Assembly: GCA_030740335.1 (NCBI GenBank)
Contig: JASLXL010000283.1
Coordinates: forward strand, 1 to 5,404
Direction: 5' to 3'
From: SAR202 cluster bacterium
GTDB taxonomy: Bacteria > Chloroflexota > Dehalococcoidia > SAR202 > CAJWER01
DNA length: 5,404 nucleotides
Shown here: positions 1-5,169 of the stretch, one piece after another
Position numbering within the stretch: the stretch's first letter is position 1
How the letters are laid out: every line of letters starts with the position of its first letter
Translations under genes and position numbers: made by a program
Notes under the pieces: generated by a model
Told to the model about the DNA's origin: nothing
Database searches by the model: none
What the model saw: the letters and a program-made list of their open reading frames with translations, nothing else

Positions 1-906
1 ACCCCTCTGCTACCGGCAACAGTGATCGGCAACCGCCTCGGCTGCGACCTCTGGCTCAAGCGAGAAGACTGCACCCCCATCGGATCGTTCAAACTCCGAG
101 GCGCTCTGGTAGCCATGGCGCGGTTGGCGGACAGTCTGCCATCCATGGGTGTCTACGTGGCCTCCGCCGGCAACTACGGCCTGGCGATCACGGTGGCCGG
201 GCAGAGGCGAGGTGTTCCCGTAACGGTGGTTGTCCCAGAAGGCGCTACCCCCTCAAAACTCGAGCGCATTCGTCTCAGCGGCGGCCAGGTGGTCGTCCAT
301 GGAAGCGACTTCGACATCGCCAAGGACTTCGCTCGCAATAAGGCCGCCAAGGATGGGGCCGCGTTTTGGGAGGACGGCGTCATCGAGGAGACGGCCCACG
401 GCGCGGCTACTATCGGGGCCGAGATTGCGAACCACTCCAAGCCATGGGACTGGGTGGTGGTGCCGCTGGGCAACGGTTCGCTCATCAAGGGCATCGCGTC
501 CGTCATCAAGGCGCGGAGCCCTGACACGGCCGTGATCGCAGCCGTACCAACGGCCACGCCGGCGATGGCGCTGGCCCTACGTGGCGAATCCTGGGACGAG
601 TCTGCGCCTGTGGAAACCCTCGCTGATGGCCTGGCGGTCCGAGTACCTATCATGCCGATCGTATCGGAATTGAAGGAGTTGGTGGATGACGCGTGGCTAG
701 TGGACGAGTCCAGCCTGCTCCCGGCGGTCAAGAGCCTGCTTGAGCTGGAGCAGGTGGTCGCCGAGCCATCGGCCGCCATCTCCATCGCTGGCCTGGCCGA
801 CCATCGCGCCGAAGCTGCGGGACACCGCGTCGCCGCTGTTATCACCGGATCGCATCTGAGCACCAGCCTGATTGTTCAGGTCGCCACTACGGACGGGCTG
901 CTTTAG
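1..906 (+). CDS. PLP-dependent threonine/serine dehydratase-like protein, 5' end missing
   Basis: The reading frame is open from base 1 to a TAG at 904-906, giving 301 visible residues. The first residues, TPLL followed by RLG and LWLKRED, are the stretch normally found about 20 residues into fold type II PLP enzymes, so the true start lies left of the window; the GTG at 22 is not a believable start. The Schiff-base lysine is in GSFKLRGA (visible residue 31, codon 91-93). The asparagine loop is SAGNYG (about residues 56-61). The phosphate-binding glycine loop is GNGSLIKG instead of the usual GGGGLISG. A late AEPSAA motif matches the family's EPSGA. Family members deaminate threonine or serine to 2-oxo acids and ammonia in the cytoplasm. 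There is no room for a C-terminal ACT domain, so feedback control by isoleucine is not expected. The altered glycine loop means another PLP lyase of this fold is possible. Family is fairly sure, substrate is not. Confidence 0.85.
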   Translation, partial: TPLLPATVIGNRLGCDLWLKREDCTPIGSFKLRGALVAMARLADSLPSMGVYVASAGNYGLAITVAGQRRGVPVTVVVPEGATPSKLERIRLSGGQVVVHGSDFDIAKDFARNKAAKDGAAFWEDGVIEETAHGAATIGAEIANHSKPWDWVVVPLGNGSLIKGIASVIKARSPDTAVIAAVPTATPAMALALRGESWDESAPVETLADGLAVRVPIMPIVSELKELVDDAWLVDESSLLPAVKSLLELEQVVAEPSAAISIAGLADHRAEAAGHRVAAVITGSHLSTSLIVQVATTDGLL

Positions 907-960
907 ATCGAGGGTTATTGGTCTTGGGAAGCGAAATACAAAAGCGAAATACGTTCGTTT

Positions 961-1715
961 ATATGCGGACAGGACCGGCCCGGAAATCGCTACGCCATTT
1001 ATGGTGCTCACGGGCAACAGGCAGTATCGGGTCCCCTATACGTAGTCACCGTCCGCCGCGTACACGTCCGACGGCTATAGCGTCCCTCGTCGACCGGGAT
1101 TCCCATAGACTCCGCCAGTTCCAAGACCGTCGCCATACTGATACCGGGTAGCGCCTCACTTCGACCCAGGAGCATGATTCGCCCATCTTTGACGAACATG
1201 AAGTGCCCGTGTGGACTCGGTGATGCAGTCCTTCTGATCGGTCTTCAGCGCCCAAACACCATCGTCGGGCACCTGTGCCCTCTTGTTTGGCCGCGTGCCG
1301 GGGTAAGTATGTCGCGGGCGTAAAGACCCGTACGCCTGTGGAATAGGAGCGTGCGAAGTCGGAGAAATCCAGAACCTGGCAGTATATGAGTACGTCGACC
1401 ACCGGTGCGCCGCTGCATAACGGTGGGCCAGTACTAACAACCTGGCCAACAACAAATCCGTCGCCAGTTTGACGCGACTCCGGGTTAGCCTCGATGACGC
1501 TGAGGATCCCGTCAACCATCTCGTCTAGGGTGATCCCGGGGTCGACATGGCCGCCCTCCACACTATTGCACAGGCTCTGGAGGTGCTCTCTGAACTTGAA
1601 GACTAGGCCATCGAAGGTGCGCATCGTACAGGCCGCCGCCGGACTCGGAGCCGTCTGAGCGCATCCCAGCAACTGCCTCGGAGTTAGGTAGCAGGTCATT
1701 GTTCAGGTAGGCCAT
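961..1715 (-). pseudogene. Decayed class IV aminotransferase (branched-chain/D-amino acid aminotransferase type)
   Basis: Pieces of one aminotransferase appear in the correct order in all three minus-strand frames. From 1715, MAYLNNDLLPNSEA is the usual N-terminus, with GGGAG just before the ATG. Near 1627 the match jumps frame to TMRTFDGLVFKFREHL and runs on through ITLDEMVDGIL, VVST and TGVRVFTPAT (about 1336). Near 1285-1266 it jumps to DDGVWAL and DCITESTRAL. Near 1198 it jumps to FVKDGRIMLLG, ALPGISMATVLEL and GIPVDEG. Near 1074 it jumps to SDVYAADGDYV, an in-frame TAG (1038-1036), then GTRYCLLPVSTING and GP at about 975. About 20 codons are missing between GVRV and DDGVWAL; this stretch normally carries the catalytic lysine. 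About 40 C-terminal residues are also absent. It cannot make an active enzyme. It lies downstream of sucD on the same strand and converges on the dehydratase. The 114 bases between it and sucD are open in frame but unrecognised. Confidence 0.87.
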
Positions 1716-1829
1716 TAACTCCCGGATGGCCCCGCCATCTGCCAACTCCCAAAAGCAGGTTCTAGGGGCTGGAAGGTTGGCAAAACGCCCAAGACCAACC
1801 TCTATCAAACAGTAATCCGACCCGCTCAA

Positions 1830-2717
1830 CTAAGCGTGCGCAGCACCCATCATCTCCTGGACTGTCCGTGCTATGTCTGCTGGTGTAGGGATGATCGAGG
1901 CGCCAGCGGATGCCAGCGCCTTGATCTTTTCCTCGGCTCGAGCCGCACGGCCAGTGATGATGGCACCAGCGTGGCCCATCCGGCGGCCCGGGGGGGCGCT
2001 CTGGCCCACAATCAGCACTGCCAGTGGCTTATTGAAGTGCTCTTTGACGTACTCGGCGGCGTCCTGCTCTCTTGATCCACCGATCTCGCCGATCATCACC
2101 ACTCCGTCCGTATCCGGATCTGACTCGAACATCTCCAGTACATCTATGAACGATGTCCCGCTTAGAGGGTCGCCACCGATACCTACACAGGTCGACTGCC
2201 CTATACCCATCCCGGTGAGCTGTCCAACGGCCTCATAGGTGAGGGTGCCGCTCCGGGAGACTACTCCAATCCGGCCCGGCTTGTGAATGTGGCCGGGCAT
2301 GATACCTGCCTTGACTTTCTCCACGGGAGAGATCAGTCCGGGGCAGTTCGGGCCTATCAGCCTGGTTTCTGTTCCCTCTAGATAGTGGACAACTTTTACC
2401 ATGTCCGAAACCGGTATTCCTTCGGCGATACAGGCTATCGTCGGCACACCGGCATCGGAGGCCTCAACTATTGCGTCCGCCGCGAAGGGGGGAGGGACAA
2501 AAATCAAGGACATGTTTGCCCCTGTGGCGTCCAAGGCCTGTCCCACTGTGTCATAGACCGGCACGTCTTGATCGGTGGTCTGGCCGCCCTTGCCGGGCGT
2601 CACGCCAGCAACAACGTTGGAGCCGTATTCCGCGCACAGGCGGGCATGGTAGCTGCCCTCCTTGCCGGTAATGCCCTGGAACATCAGGCGGGTGTTTCTA
2701 TCTGCGATTATGCTCAT
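1830..2717 (-). CDS. sucD: Succinate--CoA ligase [ADP-forming] subunit alpha
   Basis: This subunit binds CoA and carries the phosphohistidine in the reversible conversion of succinyl-CoA plus ADP (or GDP) and phosphate to succinate plus ATP (or GTP), a citric acid cycle step. The product is 295 residues, close to the usual length of about 290. Visible motifs in order: the CoA-binding Rossmann loop [10 protein letters not shown] (residues 15-24), GPNCPG (122-127), SRSGTLTYE (155-163), VGIGGDP (178-184), GEIGG (210-214), and the catalytic block [10 protein letters not shown] with the phosphorylated His at residue 249. I chose the ATG at 2717 because GAGGGAG lies 5 bases before it and the protein then begins [11 protein letters not shown] as in the family; a TTG 39 bases further upstream is less likely. 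It pairs with sucC upstream on the same strand, but 280 bases away, where close spacing or overlap is usual. The product is cytoplasmic and acts as a complex with SucC. Confidence 0.98.
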   Translation of the reverse strand: MSIIADRNTRLMFQGITGKEGSYHARLCAEYGSNVVAGVTPGKGGQTTDQDVPVYDTVGQALDATGANMSLIFVPPPFAADAIVEASDAGVPTIACIAEGIPVSDMVKVVHYLEGTETRLIGPNCPGLISPVEKVKAGIMPGHIHKPGRIGVVSRSGTLTYEAVGQLTGMGIGQSTCVGIGGDPLSGTSFIDVLEMFESDPDTDGVVMIGEIGGSREQDAAEYVKEHFNKPLAVLIVGQSAPPGRRMGHAGAIITGRAARAEEKIKALASAGASIIPTPADIARTVQEMMGAAHA

Positions 2718-2722
2718 CCACG

Positions 2723-2729
2723 CTCCCTC
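2723..2729 (-). promoter_or_regulatory. Ribosome binding site of sucD
   Basis: The minus strand reads GAGGGAG, then five bases (CGTGG), then ATG at 2717. This good Shine-Dalgarno sequence decides the sucD start in favour of the ATG over the upstream in-frame TTG at 2756. It also shows that sucD has its own translation initiation and does not depend on coupling to sucC. Confidence 0.75.
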
Positions 2730-2783
2730 AAAAAGGTTCTCGTTGTTTCTAGGCAACTACTGTTCGATATATGGTCTGTGCAA

Positions 2784-2840
2784 TTCTTCGAATGAAGAAA
2801 GAAGAGAAGAATATATAATAATTGTGAGGGGCACCCTCAC
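2784..2840 (-). other. Hairpin and AT/pyrimidine-rich tract in the sucC-sucD spacer
   Basis: A perfect 7-bp inverted repeat, GTGAGGG/CCCTCAC with a 3-base loop, lies at 2824-2840. In the sucC-to-sucD direction it is followed by an AT-rich stretch (TTATTATATATT, about 2821-2810) and then a nearly pure pyrimidine tract down to 2790. A second, weaker hairpin, TTCTTC/GAAGAA, is at 2784-2799. The first hairpin could be a partial terminator or an mRNA-processing or stability element that uncouples sucD from sucC, and the AT-rich stretch could hold a promoter for sucD. The run after the hairpin is not a clean T-run, so neither role is firm. The repeats themselves are directly visible. Confidence 0.4.
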
Positions 2841-2932
2841 ACACCCGGCAAAGGGGCTGCGCCACTCTGCACGCCCCCTACTCACTGGAAAGCAACCTAT
2901 TTGTGTCCGGTGGCCATCCGATGGTAATCCGG

Positions 2933-2955
2933 CCCTTCAGCAGGCTCAGAACAGG
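2933..2955. repeat. Possible dispersed intergenic repeat copy
   Basis: The spacer after sucC contains CTTCAGCAGGCTCAGAAC, within CCC...AGG. It resembles the CTTCGACAGGCTCAGGAC-type motif that I recall as scattered between genes in many bacterial genomes, including Chloroflexota. Only one copy is in this window, so repetitiveness cannot be shown here. If it is such an element, it would explain why the sucC-sucD spacer is unusually long. Confidence 0.4.
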
Positions 2956-2997
2956 CGACGGGGTTATGTCCCTCTACACTCTGTCGGAATGGGTAAC

Positions 2998-4155
2998 TTA
3001 CTTTGACGCTCTGATTGCGTCGGCTACGTCGCCGAGGTTTTCTACCAAAGAGAGATTGAGACTTGATGCCTGGAGCATCTGACGGCCCTGGTCCGCGTTC
3101 GTTCCCAGCATTCGAACGACTATGCGCCTGTCCTGATGTTCCGTGCCCTCGATCGCGGCGAGTATACCGCCGGCGATCATGTCGCCGCGGAGAATGCCGC
3201 CAAATATGTTGATCAGGACTGTATCCACGTTCGGGTCGGACAGGATAATCCTCAGAGCCTCGGCGACTTTTTCCTCGTTGGCCCCACCCCCCACGTCCAG
3301 GAAATTCGCCGGGCTGGCGCCGGACTCTCCGATAACGTCCAAGGTGGCCATGGCCAGACCCGCGCCGTTGACCAGGCAGCCGACGGTGCCGTCCAATTTC
3401 ACGTAGCTAACGTCCGCTTCCCGGGCCCTCAGTTCAAGGGGATCCTCCTGCGAGGTATCTCTCAGGTCTTCCAGATCCTTGTGCCTGAAGAAGGCATCGT
3501 CTTCGAAGTCCATCTTGGCGTCCGCAGCCAATATCCTGCCGTCCTCGGTTAAGACGAGCGGATTGATCTCGACGAGCGAGCAGTCATTGTCGAGAAACAC
3601 CTGGTACAGATTCGCGATCATCGTCGACAAGGGGCGCACCAACTTCGGCCCGATATCGAGCCCGAACGCTATTTTGCGCCCCTGGAATGGCAGAAGCCCC
3701 AACACGGGGTCGACCTTCTCACGCAGCAACAACTCCGGCATATTCTCGGCTACCTCTTCGATCTCCATCCCACCGGCAGCACTTGCCATGACAACCACCC
3801 CCTGTGCGGCGCCGTCGATCACGAGCCCGAGGTACAGTTCGCGCTTGACCTCGATCGCTTCTTCGACCAAGACGCTGTTAACCGGCGCACCTTCCGGGCC
3901 GGTCTGGAACGTCACGAGGGTGGTGCCAAGAAGAGCTTTTGCTGCTTCTTCGGCCTCTTGTGGGGTGGAGACGACCTTGATCCCGCCGGCCTTGCCTCGT
4001 CCACCGGCGTGGACCTGGGCCTTGACGACAACCTTGCGACCTAGTCGTGTAGCTACGGCGCGCGCCTCTCCGGAAGTCGTGGCAACCCCACCTTCCGGAA
4101 CCGCGACACCGCCCTTGTCTAGTATCTCTTTTGCCTGGTATTCGTGGATCTTCAA
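2998..4155 (-). CDS. sucC: Succinate--CoA ligase [ADP-forming] subunit beta
   Basis: This is the ATP-grasp subunit of succinyl-CoA synthetase; it binds the nucleotide and succinate and partners the alpha subunit encoded next. It has 385 residues against about 388 in the E. coli protein, so it is complete. The N-terminal ATP-grasp domain starts MKIHEYQAKEIL and has the glycine loop VHAGGRGKAGG (residues 48-58), VEINPLV (195-201) and DAKMDFEDDAFFR (212-224). The C-terminal ligase domain shows LVNGAGLAMATLD (261-273), NFLDVGGGA (284-292) and NIFGGILRGD (316-325). The start codon is TTG at 4155: an in-frame TGA at 4173-4171 blocks any longer form, no nearby ATG fits, and GAGAGGG lies about eight bases upstream. 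Motifs suit the ADP/GDP-forming bacterial type, but nucleotide preference cannot be read with certainty. It follows tRNA-Ser on the same strand after 83 bases. Confidence 0.98.
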   Translation of the reverse strand: MKIHEYQAKEILDKGGVAVPEGGVATTSGEARAVATRLGRKVVVKAQVHAGGRGKAGGIKVVSTPQEAEEAAKALLGTTLVTFQTGPEGAPVNSVLVEEAIEVKRELYLGLVIDGAAQGVVVMASAAGGMEIEEVAENMPELLLREKVDPVLGLLPFQGRKIAFGLDIGPKLVRPLSTMIANLYQVFLDNDCSLVEINPLVLTEDGRILAADAKMDFEDDAFFRHKDLEDLRDTSQEDPLELRAREADVSYVKLDGTVGCLVNGAGLAMATLDVIGESGASPANFLDVGGGANEEKVAEALRIILSDPNVDTVLINIFGGILRGDMIAGGILAAIEGTEHQDRRIVVRMLGTNADQGRQMLQASSLNLSLVENLGDVADAIRASK

Positions 4156-4178
4156 GTAGCAGCCCTCTCTTCATAGTC

Positions 4179-4205
4179 CCGGGGTGCGGACAGAGCAAGC
4201 CCCGG
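4179..4205 (-). other. GC-rich inverted repeat between tRNA-Ser and sucC
   Basis: The arms CCGGGG (4179-4184) and CCCCGG (4200-4205) form a perfect 6-bp inverted repeat with a 15-base loop. It sits between the tRNA 3' end and the sucC ribosome binding site. No T-run follows in the direction of transcription, so it is not a standard terminator. It could mark tRNA 3' processing or act in the sucC leader. Its role is unproven. Confidence 0.3.
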
Positions 4206-4238
4206 TGACATAGTTTCCAGTATGGTGTAGTGATATTG

Positions 4239-4326
4239 TGGCGGAGGGAGTGGGATTCGAACCCACGTTCCCTTTCGGGAAACCTGTTTTCAAGACAGGC
4301 GCCTTAAACCACTCGGCCACCCCTCC
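4239..4326 (-). tRNA. tRNA-Ser (anticodon UGA)
   Basis: The gene is 88 bases including an encoded CCA. The acceptor arm is GGAGGGG paired with TCCCTCC (last pair G-T), followed by discriminator G73, typical of serine tRNAs. TGGCCGAGTGG is the standard serine D-arm start. The anticodon stem CCTGT/ACAGG closes the loop CTTGAAA, giving anticodon TGA (positions 4292-4290), which reads UCA and, with modification, other UCN codons. A long variable arm, TTTCCCGAAAGGGAA, marks a class II tRNA. The T-arm is GTGGG-TTCGAAT-CCCAC. It lies 83 bases upstream of sucC on the same strand and may share its transcript. Confidence 0.97.
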
Positions 4327-4339
4327 GCAATCTACAGTC

Positions 4340-4385
4340 CTCTGGAGCACCACGAGGCGCTCCCTTTGCGTATTGTACTCCAGAG
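4340..4385. repeat. Inverted repeat and nested hairpin upstream of tRNA-Ser
   Basis: CTCTGGAG at 4340-4347 is the exact reverse complement of CTCCAGAG at 4378-4385. Between them, and sharing the left arm, is a second palindrome at 4344-4363: on the minus strand GGAGCGCC and GGTGCTCC pair over eight positions with one G-T, around the loop TCGT. The structure brackets the likely -10 box of the tRNA promoter, so it may be an operator-like site or a 5' leader hairpin removed by RNase P. No known regulator is recognised. Confidence 0.35.
4372..4377 (-). promoter_or_regulatory. Candidate -10 box for the tRNA-Ser (and sucCD) transcript
   Basis: The minus strand reads TACAAT, a one-mismatch -10 hexamer, about 46 bases upstream of the tRNA 5' end, which would give a leader of roughly 35-40 bases. 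No good -35 hexamer is visible 16-18 bases further upstream. The call rests on position and the -10 match alone. Confidence 0.3.
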
Positions 4386-4500
4386 ACGGTCCCTATCGCT
4401 TGGCAGCCACGCTGTTGGAACAAGCTTGCACTCGCGCATCACAACTTGCTTCGAGTGAAGTGCTCGGTGTCGAATCGTGGCTGAGATTCGCTGTTGTACA

Positions 4501-4635
4501 ATGAGCACCATGTCAGATTACGACTACGACATGCAAATCATAGGCTCCGGTCCAGTTGGGAAGAGCGAGGCCATTCAGTCCAAGAAGCTGGGCAAGACGG
4601 CGTCCTTAGACTGGATCAACCGGGTGGGGGCGTAG
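4501..4635 (+). pseudogene. Remnant N-terminus of an FAD-dependent pyridine nucleotide-disulphide oxidoreductase (SthA/dihydrolipoamide dehydrogenase type)
   Basis: A 44-codon ORF begins ATG AGC ACC ATG and reads MSDYDYDMQIIGSGPVG, then EAIQSKKLGKTASLD and NRVGA before TAG at 4633-4635. This follows the FAD-binding first 45 residues of soluble transhydrogenase or dihydrolipoamide dehydrogenase proteins: a DYD strand, the GxGxxG dinucleotide loop (residues 15-20), an AIQ..KLGK helix, and the position where VGG(T/V)C would follow. The intact family is about 460 residues, so more than 90 percent is missing, including the redox-active cysteines. The residue where VGG is expected reads VGA, immediately before the stop. 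The TAG overlaps the GTG start of the Nudix gene (TAGTG). It is most likely a deletion relic; if translated it could act as a leader coupling ribosomes into the Nudix gene. A TACAAT box overlaps its start and no clear ribosome binding site precedes it. Confidence 0.65.
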
Positions 4636-5123
4636 TGACAGACAAGGCCGGACCGTTCGTCGACTCGACGGGTAGGCTGCTTGTCGGCGGGCCGGATTCG
4701 ATACGGCCTGGTACGTGCGCGGTCATATTCGACGGCGACGGCAAGGTCCTGCTGGAACGCCGGTCCGACAATGGGTTCTGGGGCCTGCCCGGAGGTGCGG
4801 TGGAGATCGGCGAATCGGTCGAGCAGGCCATCAGACGCGAGGTGATGGAGGAAACAGCGCTTGTAGTTGGGGTAAGGCGCCTCATCGGCGTCTACTCCGA
4901 CCCCCTCCGATACAACATCTCGTCATACCCCGACGGCAATGTAGTTCACTGGGTCACGGCAGTGTTTGAGTGCATCCGCATCGGTGGCGAGCTGCAGATA
5001 TCCCACGAGAGTACAGACATCCGCTACTTTGACGCCGGCAACCTACCGGAGAACACGCTGCGATCCCACGCACTTCGTGTCTCCGACGCGCTAGACCCCG
5101 CCTCGGGACCCTTCATCAGATAG
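4635..5123 (+). CDS. Nudix hydrolase family protein
   Basis: The product has 162 residues, a normal single-domain Nudix size. A first beta segment, GTCAVIFDGDGKVLLERR, leads through GFWGLPGG to the Nudix box at about residues 54-76: G-x5-E-x7-REVMEE-TAL. The catalytic REVxEE glutamates are intact; the late consensus glycine is alanine (TAL for TGL). A WVTAVFECI strand and a C-terminal helix complete the fold. Members cleave nucleoside diphosphates linked to another moiety; the exact substrate cannot be read from sequence, and MutT-like 8-oxo-dGTP cleavage is only one option. I start it at the GTG at 4635, because homology begins after it and GGTGGGGG lies just upstream. A longer TTG start at 4494 would add 47 residues that overlap the oxidoreductase remnant in another frame and look non-coding. 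It converges on the DNA glycosylase gene. Confidence 0.9.
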   Translation: MTDKAGPFVDSTGRLLVGGPDSIRPGTCAVIFDGDGKVLLERRSDNGFWGLPGGAVEIGESVEQAIRREVMEETALVVGVRRLIGVYSDPLRYNISSYPDGNVVHWVTAVFECIRIGGELQISHESTDIRYFDAGNLPENTLRSHALRVSDALDPASGPFIR

Positions 5124-5140
5124 CCCCTACAAGGGGCTTT
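5122..5140 (+). terminator. Short hairpin terminator after the Nudix gene
   Basis: AGCCCCT (5122-5128), loop ACA, AGGGGCT (5132-5138), then TT (a run of three T, counting the last stem base) form a 7-bp, GC-rich hairpin that includes the last two bases of the TAG stop codon. The T-run is short, so termination may be incomplete. A second, weaker repeat, GCTGGG/CCCAGC (5146-5151/5165-5170), ends at the stop codon of the convergent gene and could serve the other direction. Only 46 bases separate the two convergent genes. Confidence 0.5.
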
Positions 5141-5169
5141 GGGTGGCTGGGTGAGGGCGACTTGCCCAG

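Noticed and set aside
174..863. 229-residue minus-strand ORF opposite the dehydratase
   Set aside because: It is a shadow of the PLP enzyme frame with composition typical of an antisense GC-rich frame.
1046..1699. 217-residue minus-strand ORF as an intact gene
   Set aside because: Only its middle resembles an aminotransferase; both ends are out-of-frame continuations of the decayed gene.
1563..1829. 88-residue TTG-start ORF directly after sucD as a separate small gene
   Set aside because: Its second half is the N-terminus of the aminotransferase relic; the first 38 residues are unrecognised and the TTG has no clear ribosome binding site.
2662..3006. 114-residue + strand ORF across the sucC-sucD spacer
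   Set aside because: It overlaps the sucD 5' end and the sucC stop on the opposite strand and shows no family motif.
3479..4159. 226-residue + strand ORF opposite sucC
   Set aside because: It is a shadow of sucC in a GC-rich codon context, low in complexity (Ser/Thr/Pro) and without any recognisable motif.
4171..4353. 60-residue minus-strand ORF reading GGVAEWFKAPVLKTGF
   Set aside because: It is the sense-strand translation of the same tRNA gene and not a protein gene.
4238..4504. 88-residue + strand ORF starting MAEGVGFEPTFPFG
   Set aside because: It is the antisense translation of tRNA-Ser; GVGFEPT proteins are a known annotation artefact of tRNA genes.
4494..4634. TTG-start N-terminal extension of the Nudix protein
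   Set aside because: The added 47 residues lie out of frame with the flavoprotein-like stub, look non-coding, and the Nudix homology begins after the GTG at 4635.
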